64,000 nt of DNA from Pseudoduganella albidiflava (GTDB lineage: Bacteria; Pseudomonadota; Gammaproteobacteria; Burkholderiales; Burkholderiaceae_D): contig NZ_CP036401.1 in NCBI RefSeq assembly GCF_004322755.1, positions 186,001-250,000 on the forward strand. The letters run 5' to 3'. The notes beneath the pieces were generated by a model. It ran no database searches and was not told where the DNA came from. It saw only the letters and a list, made by a program, of their open reading frames with translations. The translations under genes were made by a program, and so were the position numbers. Numbering within the stretch: position 1 is the stretch's first letter; every line of letters begins with the position of its first letter. This document shows positions 38,844 to 48,243 of this stretch, piece by piece.

Positions 38844-41216
38844 ATGACTTGCAAACCGAACGTGGCGGCACTGGCCGCCCTGTCCCTGCTGGCCGCCTGC
38901 GGCAGCAACGACAACAACGACCACGACAACCACAACGGCAACCACAACGGCAACCATCCCCCGGCCGCGCAGCCGCGCTACCAGGCCACCATCCAGCGCA
39001 CCTCGTACGGCATTCCCCATATCGAAGCAAAGGACGAGGCCGGGCTGGGCTTCGGCATCGGCTATGCCTACGCCGAGGACAACGCGTGCCTGCTGGCCAG
39101 CGAGATCGCCACCGTGAACGGCGACCGTTCGCGCCATTTCGGGCCCGACCTGGCGTCCTCCGAGAACCCGGATTTCGCGGTGAACAACCTCGATTCCGAC
39201 TTCTTCTTCCGGCAATGGAACGACGATGCGATCGTGCAGGAAGCCTGGCAGGCGCAGCCCGCCGAGGTGCAGGCGCTGATGCGCGGCTATGCGGCGGGCT
39301 TCAACCACTACCTGGCGGAGCGCGGCGTGGCCGGATTGCCGCAGGCGTGCCGCAACGGCAGCTGGGTACGGCCGATGACGGAGCTGGACCTGATCCGCCT
39401 GATGCGCCGCACCGGCATGACAGCCATGGGCTGGATCGGCCATATCGGCGCCACCCAGCCGCCCGGGCAGGGGAGCACGCCGGCGCCGGCAGCGGCGCGA
39501 ACGCGGCAGCCGGTCCGGTTGCCGCCGCCACGCCTGACCGCCAGCAATGCCGTCGCCATCGGCCGCGAGGCCAGCGCCGATGGCGGCGGCATGCTGCTGG
39601 GCCAGCCGCACCTGCCCTGGGGTGACGCGCAGCGCTTCTACCAGCTGCACCTGACGATCCCGGGGAAGATGGACGTGATGGGCGCGACACTGCCCGGCCT
39701 GCCCGCCGTCGGCATCGGCTTCACGCGCGACTTCGCGTGGACGCACACCACGGATACCTCGGCCCACGCCACCGTCTACGCTTTGCAGCTGGACAGGCAG
39801 GATCCCACCCGCTACATCGTCGATGGCCAGTCGCGGCCGATGCTGCGGCGCACGATCACCGTGCCGGTGAAGCATCCCGACGGCAGCATGGGAACGCGCA
39901 GCCGCACGCTGTACAGCACCGGGGATGGGCCACTGTTCTCGCACCCGGAGGGCCTGGCGTGGACCAGCACCACCGCCTACGTGCTGCGCGACGCCAATGC
40001 CGTCAACCACCGCGTGGTGGCGCAGTGGTACCGGATGAACCTGGCGAAATCGCTGGCGGAGCTGAAGGACGCCAACCTGCGCCTGGCGGGCAATCCATGG
40101 AATAACACGATCGCCGCCGACCGCGCCGGCAATACGCTGATGATGAACGTCTCTCCCATCGCCAACCTGCCGGACGATGCGCTGGCCGGCTGCGTGGTGC
40201 CCGAACTGTCCGAGCTGGCGAAAGCGGGCTTGTATGTCCTCGATGGCAGCCGCGCCGCCTGCGCCTGGCGCAACGAGCCGGGCGCGCCGCAGCCCGGGAC
40301 CGTGCCGGCCAGCCGGCTGCCCGTGCTGGAGCGCCGCGACTATGTGCAGAACGCGAACGACAGCGCGTGGCTCAGCAACCCGGCCGCGCCCCTGGCGGGC
40401 TTCCCCGCGCTGGTATCGCGCGACAGCGAAGAGCAGGGCGCCCGCACGCGGCTGGCGCTGAGCGAACTGGCGGCGCGGCTGGGCAAGGGCAGGCTGACGC
40501 CCGCCGACCTGCGGGAGATGGCACTGGACAACAAGGTGTACCTGGCGCCGCTCCTGCTGCCCGATCTGCTGGCGTGGTGCGGCACGGCGGGTGCCACCGC
40601 CGAGCTGGCAACCGGCTGCGCCGGCCTGGCGGCGTGGACGGGGGACGCAGGCCTGGATGCCGGGATCGGCCTGCCGTATTTCACGGCAACGATGCTCGAC
40701 ACGCTCGCCATGCCCGGCGCATGGAGCGTGCCGTTCGATCCGGACGATCCGGTCCATACGCCGCGCGGCCTGAACTACCGCGATCCGGCCATCTCGCAGC
40801 AGCTGGCTGACAGCCTGGCCGGCGTGGTCGGGCTATTCGAGCGCGCGGGGATCGCTGCCGATGCCAGGTTGCGGGATTTCCAGGTGAGCAGGCGCGGTGG
40901 GCCGGCCGTGCCGATCCACGGCGGCGAAGGCGCGCTGGGCATCTTCAACACTATCGACGTGGTGGCCGAGCCGCACGATGGCCGCTTCGAAGTGCGCGGC
41001 GGCACGACCTATGTGCAGGTGGTGGGCTTCGGCGCCGATGGCCCGCGTGCCGAGGCGCTGCTGGCCTATTCGCAATCGGCCGATCCCGCGTCGCCGCACC
41101 ACGCCGACCAGACGCAGCGCTTCTCGCGGCGCGAGTGGATCACGCTGCCGTTCACGGCCGCCGAGATCGCCGCCGACCCGGCGCTGAAGAAGCGGGTGAT
41201 CAGCAGCAGCAACTGA
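38844..41216 (+). CDS. Penicillin acylase family lipoprotein (N-terminal-nucleophile hydrolase)
   Basis: The 790-residue secreted hydrolase belongs to the family of penicillin, cephalosporin and acyl-homoserine-lactone acylases. It has a lipoprotein signal with lipobox LAAC (Cys19), then an unusual Asn/Asp/His-rich linker (21-38). The alpha subunit begins at RTSYGIPHIEAKDEAGLGFGIGYAYAEDN. Ser234 in LTASNAVAIG is the expected nucleophile, exposed by self-cleavage before the SNA segment. The beta chain has QPHLPWGDAQRFYQLHLTIP and GFTRDFAWTHTT. It should sit on the outer membrane facing the periplasm or outside. Whether it cleaves AHL signals or another amide cannot be told. Confidence 0.87.
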   Translation: MTCKPNVAALAALSLLAACGSNDNNDHDNHNGNHNGNHPPAAQPRYQATIQRTSYGIPHIEAKDEAGLGFGIGYAYAEDNACLLASEIATVNGDRSRHFGPDLASSENPDFAVNNLDSDFFFRQWNDDAIVQEAWQAQPAEVQALMRGYAAGFNHYLAERGVAGLPQACRNGSWVRPMTELDLIRLMRRTGMTAMGWIGHIGATQPPGQGSTPAPAAARTRQPVRLPPPRLTASNAVAIGREASADGGGMLLGQPHLPWGDAQRFYQLHLTIPGKMDVMGATLPGLPAVGIGFTRDFAWTHTTDTSAHATVYALQLDRQDPTRYIVDGQSRPMLRRTITVPVKHPDGSMGTRSRTLYSTGDGPLFSHPEGLAWTSTTAYVLRDANAVNHRVVAQWYRMNLAKSLAELKDANLRLAGNPWNNTIAADRAGNTLMMNVSPIANLPDDALAGCVVPELSELAKAGLYVLDGSRAACAWRNEPGAPQPGTVPASRLPVLERRDYVQNANDSAWLSNPAAPLAGFPALVSRDSEEQGARTRLALSELAARLGKGRLTPADLREMALDNKVYLAPLLLPDLLAWCGTAGATAELATGCAGLAAWTGDAGLDAGIGLPYFTATMLDTLAMPGAWSVPFDPDDPVHTPRGLNYRDPAISQQLADSLAGVVGLFERAGIAADARLRDFQVSRRGGPAVPIHGGEGALGIFNTIDVVAEPHDGRFEVRGGTTYVQVVGFGADGPRAEALLAYSQSADPASPHHADQTQRFSRREWITLPFTAAEIAADPALKKRVISSSN

Positions 41217-41257
41217 GCAGCAGCAACCGAGCAGCAGTAACTGAGCGCCGGGAATGC

Positions 41258-43486
41258 TCAGGCCAGCGCCACCGGCAGCCGCCGGATGCGCTGGCCGGTG
41301 GCGGCGAACAGCGCGTTGCATAGCGCCGGCGCCACCAGCGGCGGGGCGATCTCGCCCAGGCCGCAAGGCGCGGCGCCCGGTTCCTGCACGAAGTGCACTT
41401 CGATCCGGCGCGGCATGTCGGCGTGCCGCAAGACGGGCGTGTCGTGGAAATTCGTGTTCGCCACGGCGCCTTCGGCCAGCCGGATGCCGCCGTGCAGCGC
41501 GGCCGACAGGCCCCAGGCGATTCCCCCTTCGACCTGCTGCCGCGCGCCATCGGCGTTGATCACGAGGCCGCAATCGACCACCGCGACCACGCGGGTGATC
41601 CGGAATTGCCTGCCGCGCACCGCCACGTCGATCACCATCGCACAGTAGCTGTCGCCGTGCAGGTAGGGATACACGGCGAAACCGCGGCCGGTTGTCGTGT
41701 CCGCTGTCGTGCGCGTTCCCGTGCCTGCGGCCGCGGAAGGGGCACCGCCCCAGCCAGCAAGTTCCGCGGCCCGTTCCACCACCTTGCGAAGGCGCGCCTG
41801 GCTGACCTTGTAACGATCGCCCGCCGGCTTGTCCGCGCCGCTGGCCAGCAGCGCCAGCCGGAATCGTACCGGGTCGCGCGCCGCCGCATGGGCCAGCTCG
41901 TCGATGAAGCATTCCTGCGCGAAGGCCCAGTGGTTCGCCACCACCGAGCGCCACGCACCGCCCTGCAGCGGGCTGCCGCTCTGGGCGTTGGCGAAGGCAT
42001 AGCGCACGTGGCCGGCATCGTAGCCGAACCACGGGATCTCGCCGCGCGCGCTGGCGAAGTAGGCGCGCGCCTCGTCGTGGTGCCAGGCGGCCAGCGTGCC
42101 ATCGGCGTTCAGGCGGGCGCGCAGCCGGCTGTGCGCGTATGGGTGGAAATGATCGTGGCGCAGGTCGTCCTCGCGCGTCCACGTCACCTTCACGGGAACG
42201 TGGCCGGCGGCGGCCGAGATGCGCACGGCCTCGATCGCCGTATCCATGTAGAAGCGCCGGCCGAAGCCGCCGCCGGAGAAGCGCGGGTGCAGCACCACGT
42301 CCTTTTGCGGCAGCTTGAACAGCTCGGCCAGGCCATCGCGCCAGCCGTTCGGCGATTGCGCGCCCACCCATACGTCGATCCGGCTGCTGGTGTGATGCGC
42401 CACGCAATTCATCGGCTCCATGCACGCGTGGGCCTGGAACGGGTACACGTATTCCGCCGCCACTTCCGTGCCGCCGCCGGCCGCGCTACCCTGTTCGCCA
42501 AGGACAACGGCATCGTCCAGCAATTTGGCGGCGTGGGCTTCCCAGGCGGTGTTGTCGTATGCCGGGCCGGCCGGCGTTTCCCACTCCACGGTCAGCGCAC
42601 GGCGTCCCTGCAGCGCCGCCCAGGTGGAGGTGGCAATGACGGCCACGCCATCCTTGCTGGAATAATAGGGCGCGGGCGGCACCACGTTCCGGGCCGGCGC
42701 CACGTGGCCTTCTATCAGCACCACGGCACGCACGCCCGGCACGCGCAGAGCGCGCGTCGCGTCGAACGACCTGACCTTTCCGCCCAGCCGGGGCGAGCGC
42801 TCCACGCTGGCATGCAGCATGCCGGGGATGGCGGTATCGATGCCGTATGGCTGCTCGCCGCGCACGATCGCTTCGGCGAACACATTCGGCTGGCTGCCAC
42901 CTGGCGCGGGTGCCTCGCGCAGCGGCGGGGCCAGCTTGCGGAAGGCTTCCCGGTCCGGCGGCGCATCGGCGGCGGCTTCCGCGGCCAGCGCGCCGAACGA
43001 CAGGCGCTGCGCCGGCAACGGACCAACGACATGCCCCGCCTGCACGGTGCACGCGGCGCTGTCGCATTGCCAGCGCCGTGCGGCGGCGGCCACCAGCGCC
43101 TGCCGCGCCAGCGCCGCACCGCGCCGCAGCGGCAGCCAGCTGTCCTTGACGGAGTTGCTGCCGCCGGTGCCGGACAGCACGTAGCGCCCGCCCGTCTCGG
43201 CCACCGGCACCACGCGCAGCGCGGCCATCGGCACCCCGAGCTCCTGTGCGAAGATCATCGCCAGGCTGGTACCCACGCCTTGCCCCATTTCATGCTGCGT
43301 CAGCGCGAATTCCATCGGACCTTCCGGCGGGATGCGCAGGAAATACCCGACATGCGCGCCGGCGCTGGCGCCGTTTGTCTTGCCGCGTGCGGCGGGCAGG
43401 AAGCCTTCCAGCAGGAGCCCGCCGCCGGCCAGTGCCATCAGCTTCACGGCATTACGCCGTGTCATGCCCGCGCTGCGCTTCATCAT
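41258..43486 (-). CDS. Molybdopterin-binding large subunit, xanthine dehydrogenase / isoquinoline oxidoreductase family
   Basis: The 742-residue protein is the molybdenum cofactor subunit of an IorAB-like dehydrogenase. It has a Tat-type leader (MTRRNAVKLMALAGGGLLLEGF), GQGVGTSLAMIFAQELGV, the GGSNSVKDSW motif, HACMEPMNCVAH, GGGFGRRFYMDTAIEA and the C-terminal PCGLGEIAPPLVAPALCNA with the conserved glutamate at the active site. It should be exported folded with its small subunit. Its ATG overlaps the small-subunit stop (ATGATGA). The substrate is unknown; aldehydes or N-heterocycles are typical. Confidence 0.9.
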   Translation of the reverse strand: MMKRSAGMTRRNAVKLMALAGGGLLLEGFLPAARGKTNGASAGAHVGYFLRIPPEGPMEFALTQHEMGQGVGTSLAMIFAQELGVPMAALRVVPVAETGGRYVLSGTGGSNSVKDSWLPLRRGAALARQALVAAAARRWQCDSAACTVQAGHVVGPLPAQRLSFGALAAEAAADAPPDREAFRKLAPPLREAPAPGGSQPNVFAEAIVRGEQPYGIDTAIPGMLHASVERSPRLGGKVRSFDATRALRVPGVRAVVLIEGHVAPARNVVPPAPYYSSKDGVAVIATSTWAALQGRRALTVEWETPAGPAYDNTAWEAHAAKLLDDAVVLGEQGSAAGGGTEVAAEYVYPFQAHACMEPMNCVAHHTSSRIDVWVGAQSPNGWRDGLAELFKLPQKDVVLHPRFSGGGFGRRFYMDTAIEAVRISAAAGHVPVKVTWTREDDLRHDHFHPYAHSRLRARLNADGTLAAWHHDEARAYFASARGEIPWFGYDAGHVRYAFANAQSGSPLQGGAWRSVVANHWAFAQECFIDELAHAAARDPVRFRLALLASGADKPAGDRYKVSQARLRKVVERAAELAGWGGAPSAAAGTGTRTTADTTTGRGFAVYPYLHGDSYCAMVIDVAVRGRQFRITRVVAVVDCGLVINADGARQQVEGGIAWGLSAALHGGIRLAEGAVANTNFHDTPVLRHADMPRRIEVHFVQEPGAAPCGLGEIAPPLVAPALCNALFAATGQRIRRLPVALA

Positions 43487-43950
43487 GCCTTGCCTCCCGC
43501 AGCCTGGGCGATCGCGGCGCGCACGCGCGGATAGGTACCGCAGCGGCACAGGTTGCCGTTCATGGCGTCCGTGACCTGGGCATCGGTGGGTTGGGGATGG
43601 GTCTCGAGCAGCGCGACGGCGCTCATGATCTGGCCGGCCTGGCAGTAGCCGCACTGGGCCACGTTGCAGTCCACCCAGGCTTGCTGCACCCGGTGCAGCC
43701 GGCGCGTCTTCGGATCGGCCAGGCCTTCGATGGTGCGCACCTGCTTGCCGGCCAGGTCGCCCAGCGCGACGCTGCACGCGCGCATGGCGGCGCGGTCGAC
43801 GATCACCGTGCAGGCGCCGCACTGGCCGGCACCGCAGCCGAACCTGGTGCCTGTCATGCCCAGCACGTCGCGCAGCGCCCACAGCAGCGGCATGTCGGGC
43901 GCCGCGTCGACCGACACGCGGCGCCCGTTCAGGATCAGTTTCGTGGCCAT
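43483..43950 (-). CDS. (2Fe-2S)-binding small subunit, IorA type
   Basis: A 155-residue electron-transfer subunit with two [2Fe-2S] clusters: the plant-ferredoxin-type motif CGAGQCGACTVIVD with a later Cys, and the helical cluster CGYCQAGQIM ... CRCGTYPRV. It passes electrons from the molybdenum subunit encoded next (4-base overlap). I chose ATG 43950 (MATKLILNG), preceded by a G-rich stretch; in-frame ATGs at 43965 and 43977 are alternatives. No cytochrome or maturation (XdhC-like) gene is adjacent. Confidence 0.9.
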   Translation of the reverse strand: MATKLILNGRRVSVDAAPDMPLLWALRDVLGMTGTRFGCGAGQCGACTVIVDRAAMRACSVALGDLAGKQVRTIEGLADPKTRRLHRVQQAWVDCNVAQCGYCQAGQIMSAVALLETHPQPTDAQVTDAMNGNLCRCGTYPRVRAAIAQAAGGKA

Positions 43951-44007
43951 GGCGCCCCCCGGCATGGAAAAGCCCATTATCGGCCGGGCGTCATCGCGAT
44001 TCTGTCG

Positions 44008-46068
44008 TCAATTGTCCTGTTTTTGTACGCCGGGCCCGATGTTCCGGTCGAGGAATTTCTCGACACGGCTCCAGAAGTCGATGCGGTTCTTCGGCAGCCG
44101 CCAGCCGTGGCCTTCTTCCGGATACTCGATCCATTCGACGTCCTTGTTGGTGGCGGCAACGGCGTCGCGGAAGCGGGTGCCGTGGGCGCGCGGCACGCGG
44201 CGGTCGGCGCCGCCATAGGCCATCAGCAGCGGCTGGCGCAGCCGGCTGGCCTGCTCGACGGGAGAGACGGCCATCAGCTGCTCCGCTTCCTTGTCCAGGT
44301 CGCCGATCAGGCGCGGCATGCCGTAGCGGATGTACTGGGCCGGCAGGTCGGAGCTGTGGAACCAGCTGCCGCCGTACATCAGCTTGATGTCGGTGACGCC
44401 CACCCAGTTGATGCCGCAGCGGTACAGGTCGGGATCCTTGATCAGGCCCATCAGCGTGGCATAGCCGCCGTAGCTGGCGCCGGCGATGCAGATGCGCGCC
44501 GGATCGGCCACGCCCTGCTCGATGGCCCAGCGGGTGCCGTCGGCCACGTCGTCCTGCATGGCGCGGCCCCATTGCCTGAAGCCGGCCGTGAGGTGTTTCG
44601 CGCCATGGCCGGTGCTGCCGCGGAAATCCGGCTCCAGCACCGCATAGCCGCGCGAAGCCAGGAATTGCGTATCGGCGGACCATTCCCACACCGCTCCCCG
44701 TACCCAGGGGCCGCCGTGCACCAGCACCACCATCGGCAGCTTGTCGGTACTTTTCGCGCCATGCGGCAGCGTCAGCAGGGCCGGGATCGGCAAGCCATCG
44801 CGCGCCGGGTAGGTGACCAGGTGCTGGCGGCCCATCTTCGTGGCATCGAGCTTCGGCTGCGACTGGCCGAGCAGGTCCAGCTTGCCCGTATCGCGGTTGT
44901 AGACGAAGTAGGTGCGCGGCTGCATGTCCGAATAGGTGGTGACCAGCACGAATGGCGCTTCGGGCCGGCGCGGCAGCGAGATCAGGTTGACCAGGCCGGG
45001 CAGCAGCGCATCGACCTTTTCCTGCAGCGCCTTCATGTCGGCATCGAGCCATTCGGTGGCGTACGTGTCGCCCAGGTAGCGCACGCCGACCAGCTTGTCG
45101 CCGCTGCGGATCAGGTGGCCCGAGAAATCGTAGCGCTGGACCGCGAAGCGCGGCACCGGATCGACCTTGCCGGCCGCCAGGTCGAACGTGTGGATGGCGA
45201 TCTTGTCGCTGCGGTGGCGCGCCGCCACGTACAGGCGGCCGTCGGCATCGAAGTCGAGCGGCGTGAAGCCGCCCGCGCTGGATACCCAGGCATCGAAGGT
45301 GGTGATGGCGCGCCACTTGCCGCTCGCCATGTCGCCCCTGGCGTCGCCTGCCTTGTCTTCTTCGCGCAGCCAGATCGTGCTCTTGCCGTCCGCCAGCGTG
45401 ATGGCCATGCGCGGTTCGCCGCGCGCGTCGAGGACCCAGTTCTGCACGCTGCCGGGCATCGGCACGCCGGTGCTGCGGCCGGTGCGCGTGTCCAGCCGCA
45501 GCAGCTGCTCCGAGCGCACCGCGCCACCCGGCTCGAAGCTCACGCTGCGCACGTAGACCGCGTCCGAATCCTGCGCGCCGCGCTGCGGCAGCATGTAGGT
45601 ATGCCAGGGCAGCAGCTTCGCCGCGGCCGGCGTGGTGATGAAGCTGGAACGGCGCTGCGCCAGCTGGCGGAAGTTCTTGCCGTCCCGGTCCACCGCGAAC
45701 AGGCCCGGCGCGGCATTGACGTCGCCCGCGCCGACGTCCTTGTCGGTGCAGTCGAACAGCAGCCGGCCGTCATTGACCCACTGGAAGTCGTCGACGTCGC
45801 CATCGGAAAACTCGGCGACTACCTGTGCCTTCGAGGTGGCCAGTTCGACGACGACCAGCCGGTCGCGGCCGCTCGGCCCCGGCACCTTGGCGGCCACGTA
45901 CTGGCCATTGGGCGACAGTTGCGCGCCGCCGAACGAGGACGGGCCGAAGAAGTCGGCCACCGGCGGCAGGGCGGCGGACGCCGCGTGGGCGCCGGTCAGC
46001 AGGCTGGCGGCCAGCAAGAGGAGGGAGAGATGCGACAGCAGGGAACGGTGCGGCGATTTCAAAGGCAT
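44008..46068 (-). CDS. S9 family prolyl-oligopeptidase-like peptidase (copy 1)
   Basis: A 686-residue exported serine peptidase. A signal peptide (LLSHLSLLLLAASLLTGAHA) precedes a beta-propeller-like N-terminal part with many Trp-Asp/Asp-Gly turns (about 35-420) and a C-terminal alpha/beta-hydrolase domain. The triad is visible as IAGASYGGYATL (Ser about 528), GGADRRVPRAHG (Asp about 617) and EGHGW (His about 652). It likely releases peptides in the periplasm. It is a tandem paralogue of the next gene, with long blocks of near-identical DNA at the 3' end. Confidence 0.9.
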   Translation of the reverse strand: MPLKSPHRSLLSHLSLLLLAASLLTGAHAASAALPPVADFFGPSSFGGAQLSPNGQYVAAKVPGPSGRDRLVVVELATSKAQVVAEFSDGDVDDFQWVNDGRLLFDCTDKDVGAGDVNAAPGLFAVDRDGKNFRQLAQRRSSFITTPAAAKLLPWHTYMLPQRGAQDSDAVYVRSVSFEPGGAVRSEQLLRLDTRTGRSTGVPMPGSVQNWVLDARGEPRMAITLADGKSTIWLREEDKAGDARGDMASGKWRAITTFDAWVSSAGGFTPLDFDADGRLYVAARHRSDKIAIHTFDLAAGKVDPVPRFAVQRYDFSGHLIRSGDKLVGVRYLGDTYATEWLDADMKALQEKVDALLPGLVNLISLPRRPEAPFVLVTTYSDMQPRTYFVYNRDTGKLDLLGQSQPKLDATKMGRQHLVTYPARDGLPIPALLTLPHGAKSTDKLPMVVLVHGGPWVRGAVWEWSADTQFLASRGYAVLEPDFRGSTGHGAKHLTAGFRQWGRAMQDDVADGTRWAIEQGVADPARICIAGASYGGYATLMGLIKDPDLYRCGINWVGVTDIKLMYGGSWFHSSDLPAQYIRYGMPRLIGDLDKEAEQLMAVSPVEQASRLRQPLLMAYGGADRRVPRAHGTRFRDAVAATNKDVEWIEYPEEGHGWRLPKNRIDFWSRVEKFLDRNIGPGVQKQDN

Positions 46069-46169
46069 GTCCGGTGAGAGATGAATGACAGGTTTGGCAA
46101 AGCCGGCAACATAGCATGCCGGCCACCGCTGTTTTCTCTCGGAATGTCACACCCGTTACACCGGCAAGG

Positions 46170-48161
46170 TTATTTCGGCGCCCCGGTGCCGATGTGCCGG
46201 TCGAGGAATTTCTCGACGCGAGTCCAGAAATCGAAGCGGTTCTTCGGCAGCGTCCAGCCGTGGCCCTCGTCTTCGTACTCGACCCATTCGACCGCCTTGT
46301 TGGTGGCGCTCACGGCGTCGCGGAAGCGCACGCCGTGGGCGCGCGGCACGCGCCGGTCCGCGCTGCCATGGGCCAGCAGCAGTGGCTGGCGCAGGCGGGC
46401 CGCCTGTTCCACCGGTGACGTGGCGCTCAGTTGCGCGGCATCCTTTTCCAGGTCGCCGATCAGTTGCGGCATGCCGTAGCGCATGTACTGCTTCGGCACA
46501 TCGGAACCATGCAGCCAGCTGCCGTACATCAGCCGCAGGTCGGCCACACCGGCCCATGCCACGCCGCAGCGGTACAGGTCGGGGTCGCGGATCAGGCCCA
46601 TCAGCGTGGCGTAACCGCCGTAACTGGCACCGGCGATGCAGATGCGCTTCGGATCGGCGATGCCTTGTGCGATGGCCCAGCGCGCGCCATCGGCCACGTC
46701 GTCCTGCATCGCCAGGCCCCACTGTTTCAGCCCGGCGGAGAAGTGGCGTGCGCCATAGCCGGTGCTGCCGCGAAATTCCGGTTCCAGCACCGCGTAGCCG
46801 CGCGAGGCGAGGAACTGGGCGTGGGCCGACCAGCCCCATTCCGTGCCGCGCACCCACGGGCCGCCGTGCACCAGGACCACCATCGGCAGCTTGTCCTGGC
46901 GGCCCGCGCCGGCCGGCAGCGTCAGCAGCCCCGGGATCGGCAAGCCGTCGCGCGCCGTGTACAGCACGTTTTCCTGCGTGCCCATCTGCCGCGCCTGGAT
47001 GCGGGGATGCGCCTTGCCGACGGGGCTGAACTTGCCCGTCTCGCGGTTGTACAGCAGGAAGACCTTCGGCTGCCGGTCGGAGTAGGTGGTGACCAGCACG
47101 AACGGCGTTTCCGGCCGGCGCGGCACCTCGACCAGGTTGACATTGCCGGGCAGCTTCGCGTCGATGGTTTCCTGCAGCGCCTTCAGTTCGGGATCGAGCC
47201 ACACGGTGTCTTCCGAATCGCCCTTGTAGCGGATGCCGGCCAGCTTGCCGGCTACCTGGATCAGGTGGCCGGAGAAATCGTGCCTGTCGAGGGCGAACAG
47301 CGCCTGGTCGCCCACCTTGCCGGTGGCCGGATCGAACACGTGGACGGCGCGCCGGTCGCCGTTGCGGCGGGCCGCCACGTACAGCCGGCCATCGGCGGCG
47401 AATTCCAGCGGCTCGAAGCCGCCGCTGGAATCGACATAGCCATCGAACGTGGTGACCACGCGCCACTTGTCTTTTTCCAGCAGCCAGATGGTGTGCTTTC
47501 CCTCTTCCAGCGTGACCGCCATGCGCGGTTCGCCCCGCGCATCGAGCATCCAGTTCAGCACATGGCCCGGTTCCGTCACTTCGGCGGTACGGCCGGTACG
47601 CGTGTCGAGGCGCAGCAGCTCGATCGCCAGCACGGCGCCGCTGGTTTCGAAATGGACGCTGCGCACATAGGCGCTGTCCGAATCCTGCGCGCCCGGCTGC
47701 GGCAGCATGTAGGTATGCCAGGGCAGCAGCTTGTCGCCGTCGCCGGCGCGGACGAAGCGGCCGCGCCGCTCCGCCAGCGGGCGGAAGTTCTTGCCGTCGC
47801 GATCGACCGCGTAGAGCCCGGGCGCGGCATTGACTTCGCCCGGTGCCAGGTCCTTGTCGGTGCTGTCGAACAGCAGCCGGTTGTCGCTGACCCACTGGAA
47901 GTGGCCGATGTCGCCGTCCGCGAACGAGGCCACCACCTTGGCGTCCAGCGTGGCCAGGTCGACGACAGCCAGCCTGTCGCGGCCGCCCTCCGCCGCAGTG
48001 ACCTTGGCGGCCAGGTGGCGTCCGTTGGGCGACAGTTGCGCGCCGCCGAATTCGGCGTTGTCGAAGAAGTCCTGCACGGGCGGTGGCGCGGCGGCGGCGC
48101 GGCCGGGCAGCAGCAGGGCGGCAGCCAGCAGGGCCCCGGCCAGGAGAGCGGAAGTCGGCAT
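46170..48161 (-). CDS. S9 family prolyl-oligopeptidase-like peptidase (copy 2)
   Basis: A 663-residue paralogue of the adjacent S9 gene, same direction, 101 bases apart. It has a signal peptide (LLAGALLAAALLLPGRAAA), propeller-like N-terminal region and hydrolase domain with IAGASYGGYATL (Ser about 510), GSADRRVPRAHG (Asp about 598) and EGHGW (His about 633). Compared with copy 1 it lacks some N-terminal loop segments. Each has its own apparent promoter gap. Substrates are probably oligopeptides. Confidence 0.9.
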   Translation of the reverse strand: MPTSALLAGALLAAALLLPGRAAAAPPPVQDFFDNAEFGGAQLSPNGRHLAAKVTAAEGGRDRLAVVDLATLDAKVVASFADGDIGHFQWVSDNRLLFDSTDKDLAPGEVNAAPGLYAVDRDGKNFRPLAERRGRFVRAGDGDKLLPWHTYMLPQPGAQDSDSAYVRSVHFETSGAVLAIELLRLDTRTGRTAEVTEPGHVLNWMLDARGEPRMAVTLEEGKHTIWLLEKDKWRVVTTFDGYVDSSGGFEPLEFAADGRLYVAARRNGDRRAVHVFDPATGKVGDQALFALDRHDFSGHLIQVAGKLAGIRYKGDSEDTVWLDPELKALQETIDAKLPGNVNLVEVPRRPETPFVLVTTYSDRQPKVFLLYNRETGKFSPVGKAHPRIQARQMGTQENVLYTARDGLPIPGLLTLPAGAGRQDKLPMVVLVHGGPWVRGTEWGWSAHAQFLASRGYAVLEPEFRGSTGYGARHFSAGLKQWGLAMQDDVADGARWAIAQGIADPKRICIAGASYGGYATLMGLIRDPDLYRCGVAWAGVADLRLMYGSWLHGSDVPKQYMRYGMPQLIGDLEKDAAQLSATSPVEQAARLRQPLLLAHGSADRRVPRAHGVRFRDAVSATNKAVEWVEYEDEGHGWTLPKNRFDFWTRVEKFLDRHIGTGAPK

Positions 48162-48243
48162 GAAAGTCGGTAATAACGGTAAGTCAGCGAACTTATCATG
48201 CGTCCCGTTCCAGCTTTCTCACCAAATGTCACATGATCAATTT

